Assembly (NCBI GenBank): GCA_025361465.1
Contig: JANYAG010000025.1
Span: 10,199 to 74,198 of the forward strand
Direction of reading: 5' to 3'
Length of the DNA stretch: 64,000 nt
From: Gemmatimonadota bacterium
GTDB lineage: Bacteria; Gemmatimonadota; Gemmatimonadetes; Gemmatimonadales; GWC2-71-9
The position numbers and the translations under genes are program-made. Positions 36,043 through 45,470 of this stretch are shown here, piece by piece. Position 1 is the stretch's first letter; the number at the start of each line of letters is the position of its first letter. The notes beneath the pieces are model-generated. The model saw only the letters and a program-made list of their open reading frames with translations, searched no databases and was not told the origin of the DNA.

Positions 36043-36810
36043 ATGAGATCGGTCGCGCTGCACGCCATTGCCGAGTATCTCGATGGTTTCCTCAAGACGG
36101 CAACGACCCCCGAGTACGACGGCGCCCTCAACGGACTGCAGGTCAGCAACCGCGGCGACGTGACCGGCTTCGTGACGGCAGTTGATGCGTCGCAGCAGAC
36201 CATCGACCGTGTTGCCAGCGAATGTGATCCTGGCACACTGCTGCTGGTGCACCATGGTCTCTTCTGGGACGGCAACCAGCCGATGACTGGCCGGCGCTAC
36301 CGGCGCATCAAGGCGTTGATGGACCACGACATTGCCGTCTACTCCTCACATCTCCCGCTTGATGTGCACCCTGAGGTTGGCAACAACGCGGTGCTTGCCC
36401 GGATGCTTGGTATCGTCGATGCCGTGCCGTTCGACACGTACCAGGGAATGCCCCTTGGCGCCGCCGGGCCACTCATCATGCCGCGCAACGTTCTGGTTGA
36501 TCGTCTGGCCGAACTGCTCAACACCCGAGTGCATCTCATTCCCGGCGGACCCGAAACCACCACGCGGGTTGGCATCATCACGGGTGGCGCCGGTAGCCGC
36601 GTGTCGGAAGCCTCGGCCGCTGGGCTCGACACCTTCATCACCGGAGAAGGCGCTCATCACACCGCGTTCGATGCACTCGAGTCCGGCATCAACCTGATCT
36701 ATGCCGGCCATTACGCCACCGAGACCGTCGGCATCAAGGCGCTCGGCGAGCTTCTCGCGGAGCAATTCGGGCTGCGGTGTGTGTTTCATGATCATCCGAC
36801 GGGGATGTGA
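36043..36810 (+). CDS. Nif3-like dinuclear metal-centre protein
   Basis: A 255-residue NIF3/YbgI/GTP cyclohydrolase I type 2 homologue. Metal-binding segments are visible: LLVHHGLFWD, YSSHLPLDVHPEVGNN, FITGEGAHHTAFDA and YAGHYATETVG. The family's biochemical role is unsettled. ATG 36043 or a GTG at 36037 could start it; both follow the parB stop by a few bases, so it is in the parAB operon. A heptad array begins at its stop codon. Confidence 0.92.
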   Translation: MRSVALHAIAEYLDGFLKTATTPEYDGALNGLQVSNRGDVTGFVTAVDASQQTIDRVASECDPGTLLLVHHGLFWDGNQPMTGRRYRRIKALMDHDIAVYSSHLPLDVHPEVGNNAVLARMLGIVDAVPFDTYQGMPLGAAGPLIMPRNVLVDRLAELLNTRVHLIPGGPETTTRVGIITGGAGSRVSEASAAGLDTFITGEGAHHTAFDALESGINLIYAGHYATETVGIKALGELLAEQFGLRCVFHDHPTGM

Positions 36811-36841
36811 ACCGTGGTCGATGGTGGATGATTGATGAGTG
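36807..36841. repeat. Heptad-periodic array from one stop codon to the next start codon
   Basis: GTGAACC, GTGGTCG, ATGGTGG, ATGATTG and ATGAGTG are in 7-bp register, beginning in the stop codon of the Nif3-like gene and including the ATG of the next gene (36835). Confidence 0.6.
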
Positions 36842-37974
36842 ACGCGCGAACGTGGCAACGGCTCCTGATTGGCGGGGTGGTGCTGGGGGTGTGTGTTGTG
36901 CTCGGCTGCGGCGCGGGAGACCGCCGACTGGCCCCCATCCAGCTCGACTCCGTGCTCACGATCGGAGCGACGCAGGGCGAAGGGGTCATGATGTCCTGGC
37001 CCCGCGTCAGTCCTCGCCTGCCGAACGGGACCCGCATCCTGGTGCCCCAGCCCGGTGGTGTCAGCGCCATGCCCGCGGTCTTTGGTGACGACGGCAGGTT
37101 CCTCGGAACCATCGGGGCTGAGGGCGATGAGGCCGGTGAGTTTCGCGGGGCGCTGTTCGCCCGGGTCGGGCCCGGGGATTCGGTCTACATCTTCGCGGAG
37201 AATCCGCGCGCCGTGGTGTTCGGTGCCGATCGTGGCTATGGGCGCACGATCCCATTGCCGATGGGTATCTGGGATGCGCTCGTGCTCCCCGATCAGCGCA
37301 TCGTCCTGACGTCGCCGATGAACGAGCGGCCACTGCCATTCCTGCTGCTCGATCCGCAGGGCAACCTGCTCCGGGAACTGGGCGGTTCCGACAGTGCGTC
37401 CCTGGCGGTGAAGAGTCCACGCTGGCTCGCCCGGGGCCATGACGGCAGCTACTGGACCATGCCGATGCAGTTTCGCTGGCGCCTGGAGCACTGGGACAGC
37501 ACCGGTGCGCTGATCAGGGCGATCGATCGGAATCCAGCCTGGTTTCCGCACTACCAGCAGATGCTGGCGCTCACCCACACCCAACCCCCGCAACCGACGG
37601 TCCAGGCGTTCTGGGTCGACAGCGCCGGACGGCTTTGGGTGCTCGGTCGGACCGCCGATCCGGCGTGGGCACGGGGACTGGGTCCCGTGCGCGCCGGTGT
37701 GACCGGCGCCGTCGCGCCCATTCTCGATCCCGACAAGGTCTATGACACCGTGATTGAACTGCGCGACGCGACGACAGGGGAGCTGATCTCCCAGACACGG
37801 TTCGACGTGTCCTATCCTTTCATGGTCGAACCCGGCGTGGTGATGCGGGTCCTGGATACGCCGGAAGGCTGGAAGCGCGCCGAACTGATGCGGGTCGTGG
37901 CCGCGCCCCCGCCGCGCCCCCGCCTGATTTCCCGATCTTCCACCGAGCCAGCCTGGTTCCTCCTGGAGCACTGA
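36835..37974 (+). CDS. Six-bladed beta-propeller lipoprotein 1
   Basis: A 379-residue lipoprotein (hydrophobic segment LLIGGVVLGVCVVLGCGAG with a lipobox) followed by a repetitive beta-propeller: strands such as VYIFAENPRAVVFGADRGYG and the pattern DDGRFLGTIGAEGDEAGEFRG (blade start with the E-x-G-E-F motif common to 6-bladed propellers of this phylum). Function unknown; probably carbohydrate or protein binding. It lies 4 bp before a second propeller lipoprotein. Confidence 0.8.
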   Translation: MSDARTWQRLLIGGVVLGVCVVLGCGAGDRRLAPIQLDSVLTIGATQGEGVMMSWPRVSPRLPNGTRILVPQPGGVSAMPAVFGDDGRFLGTIGAEGDEAGEFRGALFARVGPGDSVYIFAENPRAVVFGADRGYGRTIPLPMGIWDALVLPDQRIVLTSPMNERPLPFLLLDPQGNLLRELGGSDSASLAVKSPRWLARGHDGSYWTMPMQFRWRLEHWDSTGALIRAIDRNPAWFPHYQQMLALTHTQPPQPTVQAFWVDSAGRLWVLGRTADPAWARGLGPVRAGVTGAVAPILDPDKVYDTVIELRDATTGELISQTRFDVSYPFMVEPGVVMRVLDTPEGWKRAELMRVVAAPPPRPRLISRSSTEPAWFLLEH

Positions 37975-37978
37975 TCGC

Positions 37979-39259
37979 ATGTCAAGTCTTGGGATACGTC
38001 CATCAGCCTGCCTGCTCGCCGCCACGCTCGTTGCCTGCGGCAGCGGTGAGGCAGACACCCGCATCATGTCCCGCGACTCCGCGGGTGTGGCCCTGCTCTC
38101 TTATCCTGCAAACGCCTGGGACTCGACCCCCACATGGGCACTTTCCGACAAGCCGATCGTGATCCTCGGCGGAGATTCGGTCGATGCCACGATGGACCTG
38201 TCCACGGCGTCCGCGGCGACGCTGTTGGGAAGCGGCCGATCGGTGGTGTCGACTGCGAATCCGGCGGAGCTCCTGCTCTTCGATGCTGACGGGAAGCGTG
38301 AGGCTCGCCTTGGTGCTCCAGGGGATGGGCCGGGTGAGTTCCACGCCGTCTCGCAGTTGCTTCATTTCGGAGGCGACACCCTCTTTGCCTTCGACCCGTC
38401 GCAGCAGAAAGGGCTCTTTTTCGCGGCGAATGGCATGCCGCTAGGTGAGCGAATCCTGCCGTCGACCAACGCACCGGTCCCACCCTCGCTTCGCGGCCGG
38501 CTGGAGAACGGCGTGTTCGTCTTCTCCCTCGACATGGTGACCGATCCGCCGCCGGCCGGTGTCCCGAAGGCGTTCCGCAACCGCCTCGTGGTTCTCGGCC
38601 TGAACGCGCGCACGGATCACTACGACACGCTTGCCATCAGCCGCGGTGCGGAATTGGTGCCGTCGACCATGATGGTTGGTGGCCAGGCCGCGGTGATTCC
38701 CAAGCCCTTGATCTTCGGCGCCACGACCCAGGTGGTGGTCGGGCGCGATCGCTGGTACCTGACCACAGCCGACCGGTTCGAGATTGAAACCCACGACACC
38801 AGCGGAAAACTCCTGCGGGTCGTGCGGCTCGACGTGCCGATCCGTCCAGTGGGTCCCGGCGATCAGGAGAAGTACAAGGCGACGGTACGCGAAGCCTACG
38901 ACCGACTGAAAGGCGTGGTCTCGCCAGAGGCACTTGCAGGGGAACTCAAGAAGCTCGATGCCACAGAGTTCGCCAATCACTTTCCCGCCATCGCACAGAT
39001 CATGACCGACGGGGATGGGAATCTCTGGGTCAACCGGGGTTTTTCGCTGATTGACAAGGTGCGATCCTGGCTCGTGTTCAACCCGGATGGGCGGCTGATC
39101 GGTCGCGTGGATACCCCGCTCGGGTCGGTGCTGGCGATCTCCGGCGACCGCGTCGTCGTCAACCGCAAGAACCCCATGTCCGGAAGGGTCCGCCTGGAGA
39201 TCTATGGGCTGACCAGGACGACGGCCGTCCTCGCCAAGCCGGATTCCGGCAAGCCCTGA
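37979..39259 (+). CDS. Six-bladed beta-propeller lipoprotein 2
   Basis: A 426-residue lipoprotein: signal MSSLGIRPSACLLAATLVACGSGE with lipobox, then propeller strands including LLLFDADGKREARLGAPGDG followed by PGEF, the same blade element as in the neighbour. The blade sequence and size make it a diverged paralogue of the preceding gene, probably from tandem duplication. No enzymatic residues recognised. The 108-bp gap after it shows nothing clear. Confidence 0.8.
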   Translation: MSSLGIRPSACLLAATLVACGSGEADTRIMSRDSAGVALLSYPANAWDSTPTWALSDKPIVILGGDSVDATMDLSTASAATLLGSGRSVVSTANPAELLLFDADGKREARLGAPGDGPGEFHAVSQLLHFGGDTLFAFDPSQQKGLFFAANGMPLGERILPSTNAPVPPSLRGRLENGVFVFSLDMVTDPPPAGVPKAFRNRLVVLGLNARTDHYDTLAISRGAELVPSTMMVGGQAAVIPKPLIFGATTQVVVGRDRWYLTTADRFEIETHDTSGKLLRVVRLDVPIRPVGPGDQEKYKATVREAYDRLKGVVSPEALAGELKKLDATEFANHFPAIAQIMTDGDGNLWVNRGFSLIDKVRSWLVFNPDGRLIGRVDTPLGSVLAISGDRVVVNRKNPMSGRVRLEIYGLTRTTAVLAKPDSGKP

Positions 39260-39367
39260 GTGCGTTCGAGAAACACGGCGGTACGACCCGCCGTAGGGCG
39301 GTGCGGGGATCCTGAACGGACTCCTCGACGGCGTCGAGCGAGGCGCCGGACCTGACCGGGAGGATGT

Positions 39368-39604
39368 ATGCATCTGCTCTATGTCATCATCATCGGGTTC
39401 CTCGTTGGCGTGATTGCCAAGGCGATCATGCCAGGAAAGGACCCCGGTGGATTCATCATGACCACCGTGCTTGGCATTGGCGGAGCGTGGGTCGGGGGCC
39501 TTCTCTTCAACATGCTGGGAATGAACCCGAACGTCGGGTTGATCGGCTCGGTCATCGGTGCGCTGGTGATCCTGTGGGCCTATCGGGCGCTCAAGAAGAC
39601 CTGA
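39368..39604 (+). CDS. GlsB/YeaQ/YmgE family stress-response membrane protein
   Basis: A 78-residue inner-membrane protein with three hydrophobic segments: LLYVIIIGFLVGVIAKAIMPG, TTVLGIGGAWVGGLLFNMLG and GLIGSVIGALVILWAYRALK, the Gly-rich family pattern (Transgly_assoc). Often stress-induced; the molecular role is not known. Preceded by a GGGAGG ribosome binding sequence. Confidence 0.92.
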   Translation: MHLLYVIIIGFLVGVIAKAIMPGKDPGGFIMTTVLGIGGAWVGGLLFNMLGMNPNVGLIGSVIGALVILWAYRALKKT

Positions 39605-39701
39605 GTGCTCTGAGCCATCCAACCGGCAAGACGACCGTGCTGGTGCCCTGCCAGCACGGACGCGACCAGACTGTCGCCACGCTGCGCTGAGGCTGCGATC
39701 C

Positions 39702-40046
39702 ATGTACGAGCATCACTCCGCTCCGATCCTCTCCCGTCGTCGATTCGCCCATCGACTCCTGCAACACTTTCTCCTTGCCATGGCCCTGATCACGGGATCC
39801 CTGGGGATCGGCATCCTGGGGTATCGCGTCTTTGCCGGGTTCACCTGGATCGATTCGCTCCTCAACGCCGCCATGTTACTCGGCGGCATGGGGCCGGTGG
39901 GCGATATTCCGACCACCGCCGGGAAGCTGTTCGCGTCGTTCTATGCGCTCTACGCCGGCCTGGTGCTGATTGCCGCGTCGGGCATCCTGCTGGCGCCGGC
40001 ACTGCACCGCGTGCTCCATGGGCTTCATCTCGAAGGGAACCGCTGA
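39702..40046 (+). CDS. Small two-helix membrane protein
   Basis: A 114-residue protein with two TM helices (HFLLAMALITGSLGIGILGY and LFASFYALYAGLVLIAASGI) separated by WIDSLLNAAMLLGGMGPVGDIP. The arrangement, with a hydrophobic re-entrant-like segment between the helices, resembles two-TM potassium-channel-like pores, but no selectivity filter TVGYG is present, so I leave it unassigned. Confidence 0.7.
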   Translation: MYEHHSAPILSRRRFAHRLLQHFLLAMALITGSLGIGILGYRVFAGFTWIDSLLNAAMLLGGMGPVGDIPTTAGKLFASFYALYAGLVLIAASGILLAPALHRVLHGLHLEGNR

Positions 40047-40089
40047 CCCTGTTTGGCGGACGCGCCACCACACACCACGGAGAAGTTCC

Positions 40090-40428
40090 ATGGAACCCGG
40101 CTTGTTCTTCTTCCTCACGACCTGTCTCTTTGCCGTCACCACGGTGGTGTTCGTTGTCGCATGGTCTCAGGCACGACGGGAGCGAGAGAAGATGCAGAAC
40201 CGGCTCTGGGGGATCGCGACGGCGCAGGGGCTGCCGTACTCCGCGTTGACCGACGAGGTCCCACTGCCACCACAAGTCGGGCATTCGCGTGTCGAGCAGC
40301 TGGAAGCCCAGATCGAGTCCATGACCCAGCAGATCGATCGGCTCGCCGAGTCGCAGGAGTTCCTTTCCCGAGTCCTCACCGAGCGGATCGACCAGATCCC
40401 CGATCCGAGGCTGCGGACACCACACTAG
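40090..40428 (+). CDS. Single-pass membrane protein with coiled coil
   Basis: A 112-residue protein: one N-terminal TM (LFFFLTTCLFAVTTVVFVVAW), then a polar region and a short coiled coil (about 70-95, VEQLEAQIESMTQQIDRLAES). ATG 40090 begins right at the TM. No family is recognised. It is close behind the previous small membrane protein on the same strand. Confidence 0.7.
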   Translation: MEPGLFFFLTTCLFAVTTVVFVVAWSQARREREKMQNRLWGIATAQGLPYSALTDEVPLPPQVGHSRVEQLEAQIESMTQQIDRLAESQEFLSRVLTERIDQIPDPRLRTPH

Positions 40429-40558
40429 GCGAGGATGCGGCCTGCGTTGCCCTCTGGTCAGGAGGGCGGCAGATTCCATTGCGTCCTGGAAGTGCCCGAC
40501 CGAACATCCCCTTGTCGTGGCCAACGCCTTGCCCATCCAGTTCCCGAAGGAGTCGTCC

Positions 40559-41407
40559 ATGGACCGCCGAACGTTCGTTGGTGCCCTGGGTGCCGCCGGG
40601 GCCGCGTCCCTGCTTCCACTCGGCAACGACCTCTTCGCGCTGGAGAAGATCGAGCGCATCGGCGTGCAACTCTATACCGTCCGCGATCGCCTGAAGGCGA
40701 GTGTCGAGAAGACCCTTGCCGAGGTGGCGGGCCTCGGATTCAAGGAGGTCGAGTTCTACGGCGGCACCGGCGGCTACTTCAACCGACCTCCCCGAGCGAT
40801 CCGCCAACTGCTCGACCGCAACGGACTGGCCTCGCCCGCGGCCCATCTGGGGATGAAGGAAATCCGCGGTTCGTGGAACCGGACCCTCAACGAGGCCGCC
40901 GAAATCGGCCAGAAGTGGCTCGTGATCGCCTCCCTGGACGATGCCGATCGAAGTTCGATCGACGCCATCAAACGTACGGCCGACATCATCCACAAGGCGG
41001 CGGAGGACGCCAAGATCTACAAGATCAAGGTGGCCTACCACAATCACGAGACCGAATTCCGGCAAGTCGAAGGGCGCCGGGTCTTTGACGTCCTGCTTGA
41101 GGCGACCTCGCCCGAGACCCTCCAGGTCGAAATGGACATCTACTGGATCACCAAGGGTGGTGGGGACCCATTGGAGTACTTCAAGAAGTGGCCGGGGCGC
41201 TTCCCGATGGTCCATGTCAAGGACGCCGGCCCGCCGCCAGGCTACGAGATGCGCGATGTCGGCAAGGGCACCATCAAATGGGCGGAGCTTTTCGCCAAGC
41301 ACAAAGAGGCTGGGATCAAGCACTATTTCGTCGAACACGACGACCCACCCGATCCGATCGCGAGCATCAAGGCGAGCTACGAGTACTTGAGGAAGCTGAG
41401 ATTCTAG
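40559..41407 (+). CDS. TIM-barrel sugar isomerase/epimerase family protein, Tat-exported
   Basis: A 282-residue protein of the xylose-isomerase-like (AP endonuclease 2) family, related to IolE/IolI and 3-keto-sugar enzymes. Begins with a twin-arginine signal (MDRRTFVGALGAAGAASLL), then the barrel: GVQLYTVRDRLKAS, EVEFYGG, YHNHETEF, EMDIYWITKGG, VHVKDA and YFVEHDDP, the metal-binding Glu, His and Asp positions. Members of the family act on keto-sugars or eliminate glycosides after 3-oxidation. It precedes the GMC operon by 133 bp. Confidence 0.85.
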   Translation: MDRRTFVGALGAAGAASLLPLGNDLFALEKIERIGVQLYTVRDRLKASVEKTLAEVAGLGFKEVEFYGGTGGYFNRPPRAIRQLLDRNGLASPAAHLGMKEIRGSWNRTLNEAAEIGQKWLVIASLDDADRSSIDAIKRTADIIHKAAEDAKIYKIKVAYHNHETEFRQVEGRRVFDVLLEATSPETLQVEMDIYWITKGGGDPLEYFKKWPGRFPMVHVKDAGPPPGYEMRDVGKGTIKWAELFAKHKEAGIKHYFVEHDDPPDPIASIKASYEYLRKLRF

Positions 41408-41408
41408 C

Positions 41409-41443
41409 AGGGACAGGTTGATGGTGATTGGTAACGAGAAGTA
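41409..41443. repeat. Heptad-periodic array after the isomerase stop codon
   Basis: GTTGATG, GTGATTG, GTAACGA and GAAGTAG continue in register a few bases after the TAG stop. An A+T-rich stretch (41460-41515) then leads to the GMC gene and probably holds its promoter. Confidence 0.45.
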
Positions 41444-41540
41444 GATCTGGAGCTTGACCGTAACAAGTTGGCTGAAAAAGACTTATTTGTCATAGTACTT
41501 ATTGCAACTACTAACCATTCCCAGCCAAGGATCCGAGCCC

Positions 41541-43241
41541 ATGAGTTCCCCTGAGCGGGTCAAGCGGGACGTCTTCGATGTCTGCATCGTGGGTTCTGGA
41601 GCCGGTGGCGGGATGGCGGCACACGAACTGACCAAGGCCGGCGCCCGGGTGATCCTGCTTGAGGCCGGTGGGAAGTGGGACAACGCGACCGATTCGCACA
41701 TGCTCAAATGGCCCTACGAGACCGCCCGGCGGGGCGGCAGTTCACCGGAGCGGCCCTTTGGCGAGCACGACGCCTGCATCGGCGGATGGAACCTCCCAGG
41801 TGAGCCATTCACGACCGCCGCAGGGAGCAAGTTCCAGTGGTGGCGGGCCCGGATGCTCGGCGGTCGCACCAATCACTGGGGTCGCATCTCGCTGCGGTTC
41901 GGCCCCGACGACTTCAAGCACAAGTCGGTGGATGGCCTGGGCGACGATTGGCCGATCTCCTACAAGGACCTGGCGCCGTACTACGACGATGTGGATCGGC
42001 TGGTGGGGATCTTCGGCAGCAAGGAGGGGATGCGGAACCATCCGGACGGCATCTTCCTGCCGCCGCCAACGCCGCGGTGCTGGGAGCACCTCGTCAAGAA
42101 GGCCGCCGACAAGCAGAAGGTCACCTGCATTCCATCGCGTCTCTCGATCCTGACGCGCCCGCTCAACAACCGGGCGCCGTGTCACTATTGCGGGCAGTGC
42201 AACCGCGGCTGCACCATGAATGCGAACTTCTCGTCGACGAACGTGCTGGTGCTGCCGGCGCTGCTCACCGGCAAGCTCACGCTGCGGACCAACGCCATGG
42301 TGCGCGAGGTGACGTTGAATGATCGCGGACTTGCCGATGGCGTGGTCTACATCGACAGCATGACCGGGAAGGAGAAGCGGGTCGATGCGAAGGTCGTGGT
42401 GCTGGCCGCCAGTGCCTGCGAGACGGCCCGGATTCTCCTCAACTCGACGTCGGCGAAGTTCCCGCAGGGGCTGGCCAACTCGAGCGGACTGGTGGGCAAG
42501 TACCTCACCGACACGACTGGCACCGATGTTGGCGGTTTCGTGCCCGCGCTGATGGACATGCCGCGCCACAACTGCGACGGGGTCGGCGGCGCTCACCTCT
42601 ACATGCCGTGGTGGCTGGACAACAAGAAGCTCGATTTCCCGCGTGGCTATCACATCGAGATCTGGGGCGGGCTCGACATGCCGAGCGCCGGCTTCATGGG
42701 CGGGATCCAGAATCTCCCCGGTGGCGGAGGGTATGGGGCCTCGCTGAAGGCCGACTACCGCAAGTACTACGGCACCAACGTCGGTTTCTCGGGACGGGGC
42801 GAGATGATTCCCAACGAGAAGTCCTTCTGCGAACTCGACCCCGAGGCGAAGGACAAGTACGGCATTCCCGTGCTGCGCTTCCACTGGGAATGGAGCGATC
42901 ACGAGTACCTGCAGGTCAAGCACATGCAGGAGACGTTCCGGGCGCTGCTCCAGGAGATGGGCGCCGAGGTCCATTCCCCGATGCCGACCAGGGAACGTGG
43001 CTACGGCATCGCCACAGGCGGATCGATCATCCACGAGCTCGGTTGCGTGCGCATGGGCGACAATTCCAATACCAGCGTGCTCAACCAGCATTGCCAGGCG
43101 TGGGACTGCAAGAATCTCTTTGTCGCCGATGGGGGACCGTTCGTCTCCCAGGCGGACAAGAACCCGACCTGGACCATCCTTGCGCTTTCGATGCGCACGT
43201 CCCGCTTCATTGCACAGCAGCGGAAAGGAGGCCAGCTGTGA
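41541..43241 (+). CDS. GMC-family flavoprotein dehydrogenase (large subunit)
   Basis: A 566-residue FAD enzyme. N-terminal Rossmann motif VGSGAGGGMAAHEL and LLEAGG, then the cysteine set CHYCGQCNRGC (Cys214, 217, 220, 224), which in related membrane sugar dehydrogenases holds an iron-sulfur cluster. The C-terminal catalytic region has IHELGCVRMG and NPTWTI, the conserved His and Asn. It most resembles gluconate/glucoside dehydrogenase large subunits, oxidising a sugar hydroxyl. It overlaps the small subunit by 4 bp. Electron acceptor unknown. Confidence 0.9.
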   Translation: MSSPERVKRDVFDVCIVGSGAGGGMAAHELTKAGARVILLEAGGKWDNATDSHMLKWPYETARRGGSSPERPFGEHDACIGGWNLPGEPFTTAAGSKFQWWRARMLGGRTNHWGRISLRFGPDDFKHKSVDGLGDDWPISYKDLAPYYDDVDRLVGIFGSKEGMRNHPDGIFLPPPTPRCWEHLVKKAADKQKVTCIPSRLSILTRPLNNRAPCHYCGQCNRGCTMNANFSSTNVLVLPALLTGKLTLRTNAMVREVTLNDRGLADGVVYIDSMTGKEKRVDAKVVVLAASACETARILLNSTSAKFPQGLANSSGLVGKYLTDTTGTDVGGFVPALMDMPRHNCDGVGGAHLYMPWWLDNKKLDFPRGYHIEIWGGLDMPSAGFMGGIQNLPGGGGYGASLKADYRKYYGTNVGFSGRGEMIPNEKSFCELDPEAKDKYGIPVLRFHWEWSDHEYLQVKHMQETFRALLQEMGAEVHSPMPTRERGYGIATGGSIIHELGCVRMGDNSNTSVLNQHCQAWDCKNLFVADGGPFVSQADKNPTWTILALSMRTSRFIAQQRKGGQL

Positions 43242-43864
43242 GTGACGACGTCCTGGACGCCGCTGCCGGCCATGAGCTGAGCCGGCGCGACATGCTCTCG
43301 ACGATGGGCAGCATCGCCGCGGGCACCTTCATCATGTCGCCGCACATGCAGCAGGCGATGGAACACGCCATGGCCGCGGTGGCGGCGGCGAAGACCGGGG
43401 TTGCCTATCAGCCGAAGAACTTCCTGCCGCAGGAATGGGAGACGGTCCGGATGCTGGTGGACTACATCATCCCGCGCGACGGTCACAGCGGGAGTGCCAC
43501 GGAAGCCGGCGTGCCGGAGTTCATGGACGTCATGCTGGGGCTCGAGACCAGCCTGATTGCGCGGCACCGGGCCGGCCTGACCTGGCTCGACACCGAGTGC
43601 ATCAATCGCTACGGCAAGTTCTTCACCTACTGCACCGATCCACAGCGCCGACAGGTGCTCGACGACATTGCCTGGCCGACGAAGGCCCGCCGCGAAATGA
43701 TGCCCGGGGTGACCTGGTTCAATTCGTTCCGTGACTTCACCGCCAGCGGTTTCTATACCTCGAAGATCGGCATCAAGGACATCGGTTATCTCGGAAACAC
43801 CGGAATGGCAGCATGGACCGGGTGTCCACCGGCCGCGGTGCGACGGGCGGTGCGCGGCCAATGA
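43238..43864 (+). CDS. Gluconate 2-dehydrogenase subunit 3 family protein
   Basis: A 208-residue small subunit of a GMC dehydrogenase. N-terminal signal-like segment with SRRDMLSTMGSIAAGTFIM, compatible with a Tat signal, then the family core PQEWETVRMLVDYIIPRD followed by SATEAGVPEFMDVML. In characterised enzymes it carries the large subunit through the Tat pathway. It starts with GTG, overlapping the GMC stop by 4 bp, with AAAGGAGG upstream; it overlaps the next gene too. Confidence 0.9.
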   Translation: MSDDVLDAAAGHELSRRDMLSTMGSIAAGTFIMSPHMQQAMEHAMAAVAAAKTGVAYQPKNFLPQEWETVRMLVDYIIPRDGHSGSATEAGVPEFMDVMLGLETSLIARHRAGLTWLDTECINRYGKFFTYCTDPQRRQVLDDIAWPTKARREMMPGVTWFNSFRDFTASGFYTSKIGIKDIGYLGNTGMAAWTGCPPAAVRRAVRGQ

Positions 43865-45102
43865 AACCGACCAGACTCGGGGTGGGCTTTGTCGGCGCTG
43901 GCTTCAATGCCCGCTTTCACATCACCGGCTGGACCGGGGTGCGCGACGGCGACGTTCGAGGCATCTGGAGTCCCGACCAGAAGGGCGCGGCGTCGGCCGC
44001 GAGCCTGGCCCGCGGCCTTGGCGTGGGTGCCGCGAAGGCCTATCGCTCGATCGCCGAGATGGTGGCCGATCCGGCGATCGATGCCATCTGGCTCTGTGGG
44101 CCAAACCATGCGCGGATCGAAAACGTCGAGGAGATCTGCGAGGCGGTGGTTCGCGGCAAGGGCACGCTGCGCGGCATCGCCTGCGAGAAGCCGCTGGCGC
44201 GCAATGTTGCCGACGCGAAGGAGGTGCTCCGCCTGATGACCAAGGCGGGGATTGCGCACGGATATCTCGAGAATCAGCTGTTCTCGCCGGGGCTGGTCCG
44301 CGGCCGCGACCTGATCTGGGCCCGCGGAGCGAAAACCACTGGCCGGCCGTATCTCGCCCGGGCCGCCGAGGAACATTCGGGGCCACACAACGCCTGGTTC
44401 TGGCAGGGTGAGCAACAGGGTGGCGGAGTGCTCAATGACATGATGTGCCACTCGGCCGAGGTGGTGCGCTTCCTGCTCACCGAACCGGGGAAGCCCCGCA
44501 CCTCCCTCAAGCCGGTTGCCATCAACGGCCGGATCGCCTCACTCAAGTGGAGTCGGCCGGAGTATGTCAAGCAGTTGAAGGCGCGGTACGGGAAAGGTGT
44601 CGACTACAGCAAGCGGCCGTCGGAGGATTTCGCGTCGGTGACCATCACCTATCAGGACGCCAAGGGGAATACGGTGATTGGCGAGGCAACCACGTCGTGG
44701 AGTTTCGTCGGACCCGGACTGCGGCTCTCCGGTGAGCTGCTTGGGCCGGAGTACTCGATGAACTGGAACACGCTCAACTCCGAGCTGTCATGCTTCTTCT
44801 CGCGCGAGGTGCAGGGCGCCGCGGGTGAAGACCTGGTCGAGAAGCAGAACGCCGAAATGGGATTGATGCCGGTGGTGCCGGATGAGGCCGCGACATATGG
44901 GTATGTCGCCGAAGACCGGCACTTCGTCCGCGCCTTCCTTGGGCTTGAGAAGCCGCTGCTCACCTTCCAGGATGGGGTCGAAGTGATGCAGGTCCTGATG
45001 ACGGCGTACATGAGCGCTGAACAGGGCAAGACACTCGCGTTTCCGCCGCGCGGGCTCGATCAGTTCATCCCGGCGGTAGCGAAGGGCACATGGCGACCCT
45101 GA
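43861..45102 (+). CDS. Gfo/Idh/MocA-family oxidoreductase
   Basis: A 413-residue NAD(P)-dependent dehydrogenase family protein: Rossmann GVGFVGAGFNARFHI, the conserved EKP in ACEKPLARN, and a C-terminal alpha/beta domain with GGGVLNDMMCHSAEVVRF. No signal peptide. Gfo/Idh enzymes include glycoside 3-dehydrogenases. ATGA overlap with the preceding gene puts it in the same operon as the GMC pair; the two dehydrogenases may act on successive products or in alternative compartments. Confidence 0.9.
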   Translation: MKPTRLGVGFVGAGFNARFHITGWTGVRDGDVRGIWSPDQKGAASAASLARGLGVGAAKAYRSIAEMVADPAIDAIWLCGPNHARIENVEEICEAVVRGKGTLRGIACEKPLARNVADAKEVLRLMTKAGIAHGYLENQLFSPGLVRGRDLIWARGAKTTGRPYLARAAEEHSGPHNAWFWQGEQQGGGVLNDMMCHSAEVVRFLLTEPGKPRTSLKPVAINGRIASLKWSRPEYVKQLKARYGKGVDYSKRPSEDFASVTITYQDAKGNTVIGEATTSWSFVGPGLRLSGELLGPEYSMNWNTLNSELSCFFSREVQGAAGEDLVEKQNAEMGLMPVVPDEAATYGYVAEDRHFVRAFLGLEKPLLTFQDGVEVMQVLMTAYMSAEQGKTLAFPPRGLDQFIPAVAKGTWRP

Positions 45103-45470
45103 CACGACGCGGCGCGGCACCGATCCCGCATGAGATGACCAGCACGACTTTTGACGTTCCGGGGTACTACGTGACGCAGTCGCTGGGGCTGGTGCGCGGC
45201 ATCGTGGTGCGGTCGCGCTCGATCTTCGGCAACATCGGCGCCGGGGTCCAGATGATCTTCGGCGGGAACATCACCATCTTCACCTCGATGTGCGAACTCG
45301 CTCGCGAGAACGCCTACGATATCATGTTGGGGCAGGCCCAGCATGTCGGCGCCAACGCCGTGATCGGCGTGCGGTACGATGCCACCGAGATCATGCGGGG
45401 TGTTACCGAAGTGCTCTGCTATGGCACGGCGGTGGTGGTGGAGGAGGCGGCGCCTCCCGATCATGCCTGA
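45090..45470 (+). CDS. YbjQ-family (UPF0145) protein
   Basis: A 126-residue heavy-metal-binding-like domain protein (YbjQ): DVPGYYVTQSLGLVRGIVVR, GANAVIGVRYDATEI and YGTAVVVEE are family features. The fold forms pentamers; function unknown. ATG 45090 overlaps the Gfo/Idh stop by 13 bp; a second Met at 45135 would also be possible. Confidence 0.87.
   Translation: MATLTRRGAAPIPHEMTSTTFDVPGYYVTQSLGLVRGIVVRSRSIFGNIGAGVQMIFGGNITIFTSMCELARENAYDIMLGQAQHVGANAVIGVRYDATEIMRGVTEVLCYGTAVVVEEAAPPDHA

Noticed and set aside
36346..38067. Minus-strand ORF of 573 codons opposite the propeller lipoproteins
   Set aside because: Antisense shadow; the plus-strand genes have signal peptides and family features.
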